Shown piece by piece: positions 9,598-20,440 of a DNA stretch of 64,000 nucleotides (positions are counted from its first letter, which is position 1; each line of letters starts with the position of its first letter). The notes below the pieces were generated by a model. That model saw nothing but the letters and a program-made list of their open reading frames with translations. It was not told where the DNA came from and made no database searches. Location of the stretch: contig JAQFVV010000027.1 in the NCBI GenBank assembly GCA_028023455.1, positions 4,587,845 through 4,651,844 of the forward strand. The letters are read 5' to 3'. The position numbers and the translations under genes are program-made. Origin of the DNA: Epiperipatus broadwayi (taxonomy: Eukaryota; Onychophora; Udeonychophora; Euonychophora; Peripatidae).

Positions 9598-10404
9598 TTT
9601 GAATATGCAAAGTGGTAGGCAACCAGAAAAATGGCTGGAATTAAACAAAGCAATTAAAAATGAAGAGCTAAGAGAAGAAGAAACTATATTGGAAGACTTA
9701 TTTATGGCAGGGTATAAATAGAAAAGAAACAGGAATGGTAGTATAGAAGTTATGTCAAAATAATATTTAAATACTGTTAAATGTCAAGAACATTTGTGGT
9801 TTGAGATAAAGTTAGAAAGACAAGAATGGATGGTGGCTATAGTGCATATAGCCACTGGAGATAGTCAAACTGTATCACATATAAATGCCTAGTTAATGAT
9901 ATACAGAGTTTCAAAAAAGGAAAAGAGAATAATGGTTATAAGAAATAACAGTAGCATATATGAATGCCTAGTTAAAAGTTATACAGAGTTTCAAAAAATG
10001 AAAAGAGAATACTGGTTATAAAAAATAACAATAGCATATATAAATGCCTAATTAAGGATATACAGAGTTTCAAAGAAAATGGGGAAAAATAATGGTTATA
10101 GGGGATATGAATGGGCATATTGAAGAAATTGATGACATAGATAACAAGAATGGACAGCATTTAAAGAATTTTTGTCAGAGAGTAAATATGAGCATTGGAA
10201 ATTTGTCAAATATTTATGAGGGACAAATGGTCTAGAAATAATATATTTCACACAATAGATTATATATTAGTAGAGAAAGAGGGAATGAATAAGATATGGA
10301 AAATTAAAGTGTTTGATAATGAAGAGAAAGTATGTAATAGTGATCATAATATCTTTATAATAGAAATGGTTAGTAATGTGATGGAAATGATAAGAATAAG
10401 TTAG
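9598..10404 (+). pseudogene. LINE ORF2, APE-type endonuclease region
   Basis: The reading begins near NMQSGRQPEKWLELNKAIK, continues with HLWFEIKLERQEWMVAIVHI and TGD, and after a triplicated segment resumes at VIGDMNGHI. This is followed by IGN, HTIDYILVE and NSDHN. GDMNGH and SDHN are the classic catalytic blocks of apurinic-endonuclease-like domains that nick target DNA for target-primed reverse transcription. Several frames must be combined, and stops occur at about 9,720 and 10,234. The domain is recognisable but dead. Confidence 0.75.
9883..10115 (+). repeat. Threefold tandem repeat of about 80 bp inside the endonuclease region
   Basis: AAATGCCT/GAATGCCT starts at 9,883, 9,962 and 10,042, each followed by AGTTAA or ATTAAG, ATACAGAGTTTCAAA and AATGGTTATA or close variants. 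The repeat interrupts the domain between the block ending TGD and VIGDMNGH. It is probably a later local duplication in a dead copy. Confidence 0.8.
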
Positions 10405-10689
10405 AAGAATATAAAATAAAAGTTGAAGAAATAATGGAAGTTGATTGGAGATGAATATAAGGACTGGTGTGGTGAAGTAGAAAAAGAGGCAAATAGGATT
10501 TTGGTGAGAATATTCAGAAGAATAAAAGTAATAGGAAAGTAAGAGTTAGTAAAAGTGCAAAAGATAGGAAGAAAGCATGCAGAGAATATAAGTCTACTAT
10601 TAAGAACAAAAAAACCGAAAAAGAAGTTAATGTTAAATGAGAAAAGTATTTAAAAAAAGAAGTTAGCTAAAATAGATAATTATATAGAG

Positions 10690-11850
10690 AGAATGAAATT
10701 GAATAGTAAATTGTTGGAGGATATTAATAAAAGTGGAAGAGATGGGAGTAAAAAAATTTGGACATACATTAAAACAAAAAATGTAGGGGAGAAAGAAATA
10801 GTATTACTACATTATGAAGGAATAGAGTGTAACTCTAAAGAAGAATTAGAGACAATCTTAATTAAGTATGTAATGAATATAGAAAAGATGTTAGATGTGA
10901 AAGACAATGTGATGAAAGTATATAGTAATGGAAATATTAGGTTTACAGAAAATGATCTGAATGAGGCAGGAAAGAAACTGAAAAGTGTAAAGCAAGAGGT
11001 TTGGATGGGTTGGCAGCAGAGATGGTAATAAATTTAGAACATGGGGTAAAATTAAAACCATTATCATGTTTTAATAACATGATGCAGAAGAGAGATTTTC
11101 CAGATAGTTGGAATAATACAAGAATAAGGCTACTATTTAAAGGAAAGGGTAAGGATCATAGAAAGTTAAGTAATTATAGACTGATAACAATAACATCAGG
11201 GTTATATAAAATTTTCACATATATGGTGGCTGGAAGAGTCACAAAATGGATGGAAGAAAATAATATAGTGGGGGAAATGCAAGGAGGTTTTCGATTGGAG
11301 AGGTATATAGAAGAGAGTTTATTTGTAGTTACACTACTTATAGATATGAATAGAAATACAGATAGACAGTTATATATGGCTTTTATACATATAGAGAAGG
11401 CATATGATCGAGTAAGTAGAAATAGATTATGAATAAGTTTAGTAAATTTGGAAATGGATGAAGCTTTAGTGGATATTACTAAGAGATTATATGAAAATAA
11501 TTACTATACATATCAATTAGGGACTAAGGTGTGGGACTAAGGCAAGGATACCCTGTGTCACTTATTTTGTTTTTGTTGTATTTGAGAGAAATGGAGAGAG
11601 CAATAGAAAGACTAAGAAGAGGAATAGAGATACTATTAACAGGTGGCAAAAGAGTATATACATTATTGGATTTTTTATTTGTAGATGATTGAGATTAAAT
11701 TTAGTGAGGAAAAATCAAAAAGTAATGATGATTAATAGTGGGGAAGGAGAAGACAAAGAATTTTTATTGGGGGATATAAAGTTAAGTGTGGTGATAGATA
11801 TAACTATTTTGGCAATCATCTTAAGTCATCAAAGAAATTTCTAGGATGAG
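10690..11850 (+). pseudogene. LINE ORF2, reverse transcriptase region
   Basis: Frames give DGLAAEMV, WNNTRIRLLFKGKGK, NYRLITITSGLYKIF, GEMQGGFR, then AFIHIEKAYDRV (motif A region), LRQGYPVSLILFLLYL (motif B) and FLFVDD (motif C). The order is that of non-LTR RTs. The first catalytic Asp expected in AFIDIEKAYD is His here. FVDD keeps both Asp of motif C. Upstream, 10,693-11,028 encodes the Lys/Asn-rich linker between endonuclease and RT. At least three frameshifts or stops (near 11,020, 11,430 and 11,690) break it. Confidence 0.8.
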
Positions 11851-11859
11851 TGGGAGAAA

Positions 11860-12735
11860 AAATTGATAAATGAAGCAAAGAAAAGAAAGGGACTGATAAA
11901 GAAATTAATGGTGTTTTCGTATAATAAATATGATGTAGCAAGAATTGTAGGGAAGGGAGTGGCAGCAACAGAGTTAACATATGGTAATGATGCATTATGT
12001 GTTAGTAAAGGGGTATTAGATTTAGAAAAAGTACAAAGAGAAGTAGGAAGACATGTATTAAGTGCAGATGTGTGGACAGCAAAGAAGTGAATTCAAGAAG
12101 AAATGGGATGGTCAAGATTCTAAATGAGAGATGTAAAAAGCAAAATGACAATGTTCGGTAAATTGTAGTTTGTGGATAATAATAAAATAGCCAAAATAGT
12201 ATTTAATTAGATTATGAATGAAAGGCAGACAATAAGAAGGATGAGAAAGGTTGTATGGCATGCAGATGATTTGGATAAAGAATTTATGTCAGTATACTTA
12301 TACAAAAGGTGGGATGACTGTGTTAGGAGAATTGTTGAGTGTTGTAGTGGTAAGGAATGGAGTAGAAGAATAGGGAGTTGGAAAGATGGAGAACTACTAT
12401 GGAGAGTAAAAAGTTTAAATATATATAAAAGTAAACAGAATATTGGGTGTAAATTAATTTATGACAATAGTGAGGAAAATAGTTTACTATTTAAAGCTCA
12501 AACAGGATCTTTAATAACAAGAGAATATACACATAAATGGAAAAATGTGAATAGATTTAGTATGCAAGTTGAAGGCATAGAAAATATTAGGCATCTGTTA
12601 ATTGAATGTAAATCTTTGCAAGTAGAAAGGGCACAAATAATGAAGTTGTGGGAAAATAAATATAAACAAAGGGATTATATAGAAGGTGAATTTTTGGTTT
12701 TTATACTGGGTTTGGAAAAAGATAAGAGGATCTAG
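11860..12735 (+). pseudogene. LINE ORF2, post-RT C-terminal region
   Basis: The frames contain NKYDVARIVGKGVAATELTYG and EKVQREVGRHVL, then after breaks NERQTIRRMRKVVWHADDLDKEF, SGKEWSRRIGSW, KAQTGSLITREYTHKW, IRHLLIECKSL and LLVFILGL-like text. HLLIEC is the H-x-x-x-x-C half of the C-terminal Zn knuckle found in several LINE clades. The preceding C-x-x-C has been lost (RFSM in its place). The same region is present at 26.76-27.37 kb on the minus strand. Confidence 0.75.
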
Positions 12736-12920
12736 ATATAAAAGCCATGGAGTTGACATAGATTATGTTGTGGAAATGGGATGGAGCAGATTATAGGAAA
12801 ACTTAGGCCGGGCAATGGAAAGGGAAGGTAAAGTGGCTAACAGCTTTCTCTGGGCATGGTAACTGAGAGATTCCTGACTCCAATAAAGAAGAAGTCACAG
12901 TGCATCTCATCTCATCATCA

Positions 12921-13660
12921 ATGCTCATGGAAGCATACAGGAAAGTTGTGAAACATTCTTGTTAGTCATAAAAAATATTTAAAAGTAATTTCTAGACAGA
13001 GGAGATCATAAGAAAATAAGTCAGTTTTCCAAATTATTATGATATAGTAAACTATAATCATGAGTCACATGTTCATCAAACGATAAATAATTACATTATT
13101 CTTAATGTTTTTAATTCATAAATTATGAAGAAACAAACATTTACCATAATCCAAAATAAGCAAATGACATCAATTCTTTTGATATAAATGAATTCAATCA
13201 TCTCCTTTATATATATATTTTAATCCAAGTAACTTTCTTTTCTTTTTTTTTTAATTTATTCGTTTTTCAATAGTCAATTTTATTGCAAACTGTTTTTTTA
13301 CATCAAGTCACGGTGATTTATGACTTTGATTATGGTAAAGCCATTTTATATCATATCACATCATTGTAACACTTCAGCCTAAACATCTACAGTGGCTGTT
13401 TATTAATAGAGTTACTTATTAAAGCTCCTTGTTTATTCTTGAGTCTAAAAAATGAACACCATAATATCTATAACTATTTTTAGTAGAATATATTTTGATT
13501 ATCTTTTTAGTATAACCCATCTTGCTTGCAGATTCCTACAATCCTTTTTTCATCTCTGACAATAAAATCACAGTATTCTCTGGTTTATTCATAGGTATCT
13601 CAATCCTGGATCTTATTTTTACAGAGAGCAACCATTATGAATGAGTATGATCATTCCAAA
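12921..13660. other. AT-rich spacer after the LINE
   Basis: No gene, RNA or recognised repeat. Confidence 0.4.
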
Positions 13661-13672
13661 TAGTAGTAATAT

Positions 13673-13717
<45 letters not shown>

Positions 13718-13720
13718 AGG
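13661..13720. repeat. (AGT)n microsatellite
   Basis: AGT/TAG repeats run from about 13,663 to 13,716. The two minus-strand ORFs with poly-Leu and poly-Tyr here are products of this repeat, not genes. Confidence 0.95.
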
Positions 13721-14052
13721 TAGTGGTAGCAGTAGGGCAGCATTAGTGGTGGTATTAGTACTAGTAATAAAAATAATGAGATGAAAAAGATTAAGAAGAA
13801 AAAGGAGAATATGATGACAAAGAAGATATAAAAGATAAGTTTTGCAAGAACTATACAAATCGAAGTGAGACCATAATCATATTCACACATTGAATATGCA
13901 GGTCCATTATTCTTTGACATTTTGTGATGCTATCATTTGACTTTTACAGAAAAGTTCTCTTTCTGAAATACTTCAACATTGTGTCTAATTGTAGTTCTCT
14001 GAAGAATTTTGTGATATTTTACCAATTAAATTATCAAATCGCTTTTTTCCCC

Positions 14053-14400
14053 AAGAATTCATGAGAAGTTCAAACACCATATGTGCTGGAATTCTGTGGA
14101 ACCACAGTCCAAGAATCTACCATTGCATTAAATTATACAGGGTGTGTCTTTCCAATGAAAACAATCGATGTTGTACATTCGTAGACTGTCTTTGAAATAA
14201 CCCTCATGATATAAATGGGACTCTGTATCTCCCATGAAACCATGCTCAAGTTCCATTTTGCTGGTTAGAGATAAACCAATCACGTACTTTGTTGCTGATA
14301 TGTCACATGATCTGTGAGGACTAGAAATGGCAGAGTTATGCAGCAGCTCATAAAACTGACGGTCATTACTTTGTCACTTTACCAATGCACCAACTCACAC
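14053..14400 (-). repeat. tRNA-like SINE fragments (family S1), minus strand
   Basis: The minus reading of 14,053-14,135 gives TTTAATGCAATGGTAGA, CTTGGACTGTGG, CCAGCACATATGG and ACTTCTCATGAATTC. This follows the same order as the plus copies at 50.7 and 51.1 kb. A second, more decayed unit may lie at 14,300-14,395 (GCATTGGTAAAGTGAC on the minus strand). Between them is unrecognised sequence beginning ACAGGGTGTGTC. Confidence 0.5.
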
Positions 14401-15060
14401 AGAGTATCGTTCTAGAGACTGAATAGTAACTGACCTCATATGTTCAATTGCAGGAAATGACACTTCGCTGTTGGTGTAAATCCGTTTGTTATCGACAAGA
14501 AACTTAACCGTACCTACTTTGTAAAAATTCAATAACATTTTGACATTTATATCTGCTTGTTGTTTACAGATTCATTCTAACTTCACAAATAAAATAAATT
14601 AAGATATTCAATTGATAGTAGACTTTTTTTTAAAAAAAAAAAAATCAAATTATATATTTACTAAAAATTAAAATCAAATTTTTACTTAAAGTACATTAAC
14701 ATATAATATAGAATATCACAGGCTATGGAGAGAATGGTGTAGAGAAACGAGAAACTATGACTATCAAAATGATAGATTAAATTTGTAAATGTAATATTAT
14801 TTATCAAGTAGCTAAACATTGAATTATAATTATAGAAAATTATAAGTGTAAATGCTAAATTATAATCTGTCAAGATATTTTCAACTATATGAGATTATTT
14901 TTAAAATGATAATAAAACAATTAATAATAATAAAGATATAAAGAATATTTATATTTGTAACGAATAATTAAACTTATATCAGAACCTTGCAACAAAACCT
15001 ACATCTCCTAACATCGTACACCTGAAATTATTTTGTATTAGTACACTTACGTTAATATTG
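14401..15060. other. AT-rich spacer
   Basis: No supported feature. A minus ORF of 63 codons at 14.7-14.9 kb has no recognisable domain. Confidence 0.4.
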
Positions 15061-15068
15061 CAAATCCA

Positions 15069-15084
15069 AATAATAATAATAATA

Positions 15085-15120
<36 letters not shown>

Positions 15121-15122
15121 GT
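15069..15122. repeat. (AAT)n/(GAT)n microsatellite
   Basis: Perfect AAT repeats pass directly into GAT/ATG repeats. Confidence 0.95.
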
Positions 15123-15651
15123 AATAAATTTTATAATACTGTTTTATTTATATTTAATGGCTCAATCTTACATTTCAAACATATGGATGTAAATGTTGGG
15201 GGGAAATGTCAATAGCTCCTAAGCGGTGTTGTAATCAAATACATTTTTTTCCAATTCAATATCATCATTTTCAGACATCATCAGTTCACTACAGAATGAA
15301 GATCTCTGTAAGTTTAATCCAGTTTCTTTGATCCACAATCTTTCTTATATCACATTAACGTCATTCCATATTTCATTCGTTCATCTCACATGTAGTCTAT
15401 TTCTAGGTTTTTAAATCTCTTGAGTTCTGATTTAAGCTTTCACTGTCCATCTATTATCAACTGTTCTGGCAGGATGACCAGTGAAACTCCATTTCAGTCT
15501 GAAACTTTTTCAGTAATGAGGTGTATTGGTTCTTTCGAATTTAAACAAGGAATAATTTCTAAATCAAAAAACGCACAAACGTGATTGCTAGGAATAAGCT
15601 CTTGCTTAAAAGGTATAGTATATATTTTAAGTAAATTTGTTGCCTTGCATT

Positions 15652-15755
15652 TTTTTTTGGTATAGTGCTAGAGTAGCAGATTAAAGCTCAAGGTTCATGC
15701 ATGGATCATGGCCCACCTGCTCATATCATGAAATTCGCGATCAATAAACCCATTC
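15652..15755 (+). repeat. tRNA-like SINE (family S1)
   Basis: Contains GGTATAGTGCTAGAGTAGC, AAGGTTCATGCATGGATC and a 3' part with ATGAAATTCGCGATCAATAAACCCA. This parallels TTTATGAATTCCC...AATAAAGCCA in the 50.7 and 51.1 kb copies. 15,123-15,650 and 15,756-16,170 hold nothing I can name. Confidence 0.5.
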
Positions 15756-16170
15756 AATACTAGTATACGTAGTAGTGTATCGAAGTTTCTCTCTATAAAG
15801 TGCTTAAATATAATAAAAGTTTTCAATAACTCACTGCGAAGCAAGGGCTCCTCTAACAGGTCCCTTATAGAGGAACAATGAAACGGGAGAAATAATCACC
15901 AAGCTTGCCAATTTCTGACTCATGAAAGTTTTGAGCATTTTTTCATCTCGTTTTACTTGTTAGCAAAAATACTCGGATACTTATTTATCTATACTAAGTC
16001 GGCCATCGTTCTATTACCTCAAAAAATTTCTGAACCTAATTGAAACCTGAAAAAATGTTCTTTACTTGGCCTGGATTTGAATCCCAGTTTAAGAACATGG
16101 CATATAAATATGTTTATGACCATACAATGAGACTTTTTTTTACTTATATATTACATAACTACATACAATA

Positions 16171-16380
16171 TTAGTAAATTGAGTGTATAAAATGGAATAG
16201 ACAAAATATATGATAATCTGGACCAATTGACGAGTGCTGGTTTAGCACAAAATTCGAAAATTGGTGATTGTTTATCTTTTTGACATGTGTGTGATCAAAT
16301 GCATCAGCAGTATGCATGATAGCATGGATAATTGAGGGTCGTGTAAAGTCTGAGTTCAAACCCCTATATATTACATATTG
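16171..16380 (+). repeat. Fam3-related repeat with decayed hammerhead start
   Basis: CTGGACCAA is followed by TTGACGA, then GTGCTGGTTTAGCAC and AAAA. This is the Fam3 hammerhead with C3 changed to T and G12 to A, but with the CpG at positions 7-8 preserved. The body then differs from Fam3 and matches the right arm of the 483-671 foldback, ending in GAGTTCAAACCCC. Confidence 0.55.
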
Positions 16381-16429
16381 GAGTGTAGGTATGAAAAAGC
16401 CTGTACTGTAGAAAAAAAAAATCATATAT

Positions 16430-17300
16430 TACCTAAAAGTTGAGTAGTCGGACTCAACAAAAAATTAAATGAGATGGATTCTTACTTCAACTTGGGGCTT
16501 TGATAATTGAATATCAATGTTCTCCAAGTACCTAAACATGCGATTATTATTATATTTAATAAAATCGTAAAAAAAAAAAAAACGTGGATTACTTACTACT
16601 TTGTATTATAACCTAAATAGCCAGAGGAATGCCGAAAACAAAAAACATGAATGCTTCTTAAAGCATTTTAAATATATACAATTTAAATTTTCATTTAGTG
16701 CTAATAATAATAAAGGTATGGTTAGTTGCTGTGGAGGTCTTATGAATTTAGTGCACCAAAAGGATCAGGTTGAACGTTTTAGCATTAAAAAAAAATCTAC
16801 TAAAAAGAATAAATATCATAACTTTAAATTTATTACTAATATTAGAAAACGATTAATCAATACGACACATTAGTCCGTTAATATAAATACAGTATTTCAA
16901 ACAAGTACACGCAATATTTGTTTACTTTCTACTTGAATCAGGCTTTTGATCTCTGCGGTACATCCTATTTCTCATTTTAAAAAATGCACGCACACACGCA
17001 CTAAAACGTTTTTAAAATTTCATTATCAAAAAACTTCTTAATTTCTTATAAAATTATTTAAATATCTGAACCGATTCGCATCTTCAGTTAATTACAGTAA
17101 TAAATCAAATATATTGTACTTGTATTTTGCCTTCTCCCTACTGTTTCCCGCCCCATTATCGTGTGATGTATCAGCCTTCTTACGCCAACGTTTTCTTTTT
17201 GCCAACGAATGAGTCCCAATTATTACAACAACAAAAAAATGTTTCTTCGAAAAGTTAAAGATGAAAAATAAATTTAATTTTGTATGTTTTCAAATATATA
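16430..17300. other. Unassigned region with some intact CpG
   Basis: A 90-codon plus ORF at 16,601-16,873 is Lys/Asn-rich with no motif I recognise. 17,100-17,220 keeps several CpG dinucleotides, unlike the repeats. No gene can be supported. Confidence 0.35.
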
Positions 17301-17304
17301 TATA

Positions 17305-17415
17305 TCATCATCTAGGCGTAAAGTGGTAGACTCAAGGGTTTGTGCCCAGCTTTGTCACTTCCGGTATTCGTTCTTTTTACAAAATCTCATGTATTAAAGC
17401 CATTTGATTAATTTA
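17305..17415 (+). repeat. tRNA-like SINE (family S1)
   Basis: GGCGTAAAGTGGTAGACTC, AAGGGTTTGTGCCCAGC and TTGTCACTTCCGGTATTCG align with the 50.7, 51.1 and 53.0 kb copies (GTAGTTTAATGC, CTATTTCCAGGCGCTGG and similar). The 3' part ATTAAAGCCATTTGATTAAT matches their AATAAAGCCAATTTATTTA. Confidence 0.55.
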
Positions 17416-17859
17416 TTTTTTTTTTTTTGTAAAATTAAATTGAGTTGAAGATCATAAAAATCTAGTAAAGTAAAATGTTAGCAGCTTTTTGGAAAAAGGA
17501 TCCTGCCAATATCTTTACAAAAAAAGAATAAAAACGGAAGATGTTATGCTTAGGCTAACTACCTATTGAGTTGTAAGAATTTAAACCTTTTTACCTTCAT
17601 TGTCTCTTTTTTTTTTTGTTTAACTTAATATATAAACATATATCCCTTAGGTTTAAAGACAGTTTCACAAAAAGTCAAATAATGAGATAAAAGGCAGTGC
17701 TTGATGTAAATGAATGTATTAATGCATTGTGATTGGTTTATATAGAAGTAGCAAAACTCAGTTCTAATCATTTTTGTGTGTATGTGCCTGCCTTGTTTTT
17801 TTTAGGATGTACAATGGCCAATCTCTGCTAAAGATGAAGATGCTACTAAATATAATAAT

Positions 17860-18310
17860 AATTGAATGGTTTATTACTCAGGAGTTCATTAAAAGTTAGT
17901 GCACTAAAAATGACTGAGATGTCCACAAGTTATGGACACTGAGCATCAGAAGCTGCTACTCTACCACTGCATTAAACCATATGTGGCAAATAATTAAATA
18001 CTTCACTATTTGGAAGTTTATAAGATGTTCAACCAATGAAAGTGGCAAAGATGGGCCTTGTTACTACTAAAACAAACCACACAGAGATAATAGTTGATTG
18101 TTTTCTAGCCCATGAATTCATAAGATGTTCAAAAATTGGAAGTTACAGTGCTATCCATGGATCTCAAACTCCATATCTATCACTCTATCTCTGCACTATA
18201 TGGTTTCTCAGGATTTCATAAGAAGGTTGAGCATTCCAAATGGGCCATGATTCATGCATCATGAGTTCCAGAGTCAGCTATTATACCACATCTTAATCAG
18301 GCAGGATATG
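17860..18310 (-). repeat. Cluster of minus-strand S1 SINE-like units
   Basis: TTTATAAGATGTTCAACC (18,016), TTCATAAGATGTTCAAAA (18,118) and TTTCATAAGAAGGTTGAGC (18,213) mark successive units about 100 bp apart. A more decayed one starts near 17,885. CTCTACCACTGCATTAAACC and TATCACTCTATCTCTGCACTATATGG are their tRNA-like ends. Units share the S1 order in reverse. Confidence 0.5.
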
Positions 18311-19181
18311 GTAGCATTTAAGAAATGGTTAGAAAAAAAATACTTTACTGCCCTGTTCATTATTCTTTATTTAAAAGCATAAATCAATAAAATATGTATT
18401 TAAATGAACAAAATTATATAAATTAAAATACCAGTTCCTATTCAAAATTAAACATTTATTAATTAATAATGAGAATCTGTTTGCATTCGTAGTCTTCATT
18501 TGCTGCTTTTTTTAAAATAAAAAAAAAGTTTTATTTCATCTGCAAGCTTTGATTGCTTCTATTTCCTGAATCTTTACACTTTAAAATCTATATATTACTG
18601 AAACAGAGAAACTATTTCGCAGACTTTCACAATTATATTGCAAAGTTTTTTCTGGATAAACTGCCAGAAGTATGCAGTCGATAAAGTTTTATTTTTCTTA
18701 CCGGTTAATTTTATATCTAGGAGAACAAGGCATATTGTTATAATAGATTATTAATTTTTAAGTAAATTTTATTTTCATGGAGATAGTATTTACATTTTAT
18801 TTATGTTTTATTTTTTTGATAACTTTTAATTAATATTGAACTGTAAATTCGGATATAATCTTTTTTTTTTTTTAACTTTAAAAAGTATTAACTTTGCATT
18901 GTTTCTCTATAGATAAATATTTAGTATAATAATACTGCATTCTATTGTAAATTTATATTAATGGAAAATATCTATCACTTTCTTTGTGTGTGTGGGAGGG
19001 GGGTGTATGTCTTTGTATGTTATGAAATAAAGCTCTGAAATTTTATTGTAAAAGTCCACATTTACTTGATATACTCATGGTAATATCTTGAATGAAACTC
19101 CTAATTAATAAGACTCAACATACACAGGAGTATGTGTGTATAAACAGCTGGTAGTTACATATGTCTTCTCCCTCTTTATCG
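18311..19181. other. AT-rich spacer
   Basis: No supported feature apart from short homopolymers. Confidence 0.4.
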
Positions 19182-19491
19182 GGTGTTTTTTAGTTAATTA
19201 TCCATTTTCAGGGGCATCAATGTATTTGGGGGTTTTTTTTCTCAAAATTATTTTATCGAACATGTTACTTGTTTTAAGTTTAAAAAATATTAAAAAATCG
19301 AATATATAAATTCATATTAACTTTAAAATTAATAAATTTTTTATAAGTGCCATTCACAACAATTAAGAAATTATTTTATGTATAACGTACACACCATTAA
19401 TACATTGCGAACATTGTCATGGTTTTTTTATGCTCACCATAGCATTCGTTCAAGCTGTTAGTTAGGTGTTTTTTTTAAACCTTGTGCAAAA

Positions 19492-19660
19492 ATGATTAAA
19501 ATTTGGAATCTACCAGTGACAGAAGAAGATGCAGTAAATTATTTTCAAAATTATGGGATAATAGTGCCTGCACGACTAATGGGCATGATATGAAACTTCA
19601 TGAGTGAATGGAGATAATGGCAGTGTAATCTCAAAATGTGTTCAATGTGAATATTTTTTA
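19492..19660 (+). pseudogene. Merlin/ISXO2-like transposase N-terminal fragment
   Basis: The first frame reads MIKIWNLPVTEEDAVNYFQ, then NYGIIVPARL before a shift. The next frame gives NGHDMKLHE and the next EWR-stop-WQCNLKMC. Pattern L-P-x-T-E-E-D-A...F-x-x-x-G, then G-H-x-M-x-L and W-x-C-N-x-K-x-C, is the N-terminal helix plus Zn-binding region of ISXO2-like and Merlin transposases. At least two frameshifts and one stop are needed. The position between terminal inverted repeats supports the call. Confidence 0.5.
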
Positions 19661-19797
19661 TCAGTGTTTTTTATTTTGTTTATTACAGTTATATTAAATT
19701 TTACTTAATTACAATCGTTTGGAGTTTTGTAAAATTTATTGTGTTTTTATAATCATCTTAAAAATAAAATAAATTCAATTAAGTTTTTAATATAATA

Positions 19798-20139
19798 ATA
19801 ATCTTTATTATTTCTCAGGCTGTCTATAATATATCATGCCCAGAAAATAACTGCATGGCATCATACTATGGAGAAACGAAAGCAACTCTTTCAACAAGAT
19901 TGTCCCAGCACAGATATTCTTACAGAAAGGCCCAAGCAGACCCAGCTTACACCTCAATATTCGCAATGCATCAGAAATTAACTGGTCATTCATGTGAACC
20001 TGAAAATCCAAGAATAGTTTGTAGAGAAAGAAATGATGTTAAGAGAAAGGTGAAGGAGGCATGTTTTATTGCCATGGATGATAAGGCTATGAATAGGAAA
20101 GATACGTGTTATAAAATTTCTAAGAAATGGGTTAATTAG
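19798..20139 (+). pseudogene. Penelope-like GIY-YIG endonuclease domain fragment
   Basis: The frame reads AVYNISCPENNC, SYYGETKATLSTRLSQHRY, AMHQKLTGHSC, then RNDVKRKVKEACFIAMDDK and MNRKDTCYKISKKW, ending in TAG. VY...YYGET is the GIY-YIG signature, TRL carries the conserved Arg, and KEA carries the Glu expected to bind metal. The stretch is open throughout. There is no reverse transcriptase upstream, so it is a 5'-truncated Penelope-like copy. It lies within the Merlin-like inverted repeats. The 3' flank shares TTGAAAGCGCT with the 8.0 kb copy. Confidence 0.75.
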
Positions 20140-20440
20140 ATTTACGCATATAGTTCAATTAATTTATATATATCTGCATATATTTACACATAGCAACCTT
20201 GTTACGCTTACTCTTTGTTACCCATGATTATGAGAGCTAAGTTCTCTTGAAAGCGCTCGGGCATTATTTATTATGTATTATAATTTATATTAAGTTTATA
20301 ATAAATTGTGATTTAATTTGAAGAAGCTCTGCTATTATGCGCTGATTTGTGCATTAAAATTGTATAATAATCTTTAAAAAAACTGCCATGTTGTTTAAAA
20401 CATAATGCCCCTGAAAATGAATAATTAACAGAAAAACACC

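Larger units (their letters stand above)
8955..12920 (+). mobile_element. Nearly full-length dead LINE (non-LTR retrotransposon) with esterase-like ORF1
   Basis: In order it holds an SGNH-esterase-like ORF1, an APE-type endonuclease, a reverse transcriptase and a C-terminal Zn-knuckle-like region, then a 3' UTR ending in a CATCT/CATCA short repeat. Many stops and frameshifts are present, and the first catalytic Asp of the RT is changed. A minus-strand relative lies at 26.64-27.38 kb and a bare 3' tail at 61.24-61.30 kb, both sharing CTGAGAGATTCCTGACTCC or close variants. ORF1 esterases are known from CR1-like LINEs, but the RT motif EKAYDRV is more like RTE/L1 groups, so I leave the clade open. 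Confidence 0.85.
19182..20440 (+). mobile_element. Merlin-like DNA transposon with a Penelope fragment inside
   Basis: Terminal inverted repeats of about 41 bp lie at 19,182-19,222 and 20,400-20,440. Both read GGTGTTTTT, then GTTAATTA, ATTTTCAGGGGCAT. Inside, 19,492-19,660 encodes what looks like the N terminus of an ISXO2/Merlin-type transposase. The catalytic DDE core is absent. A GIY-YIG fragment occupies 19,798-20,139. No clear target-site duplication is visible next to the ends. Confidence 0.6.

Noticed and set aside
13619-13920. Two minus-strand ORFs with poly-Leu and poly-Tyr
   Set aside because: Direct translation of the (AGT)n microsatellite.
16601-16873. 90-codon plus ORF, Lys-rich with a CCGG-like Cys pair
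   Set aside because: No recognised motif, no splice context, and no homology to anything I can name; base composition alone could leave it open.
20224-20270. TGAGAGCT...AGTTCTCTTGAAAGCGCTC downstream of the GIY-YIG fragment, as a possible hammerhead
   Set aside because: GAAA and a stem are there but no CTGANGA precedes it; treated as shared 3' non-coding sequence of Penelope-like copies.
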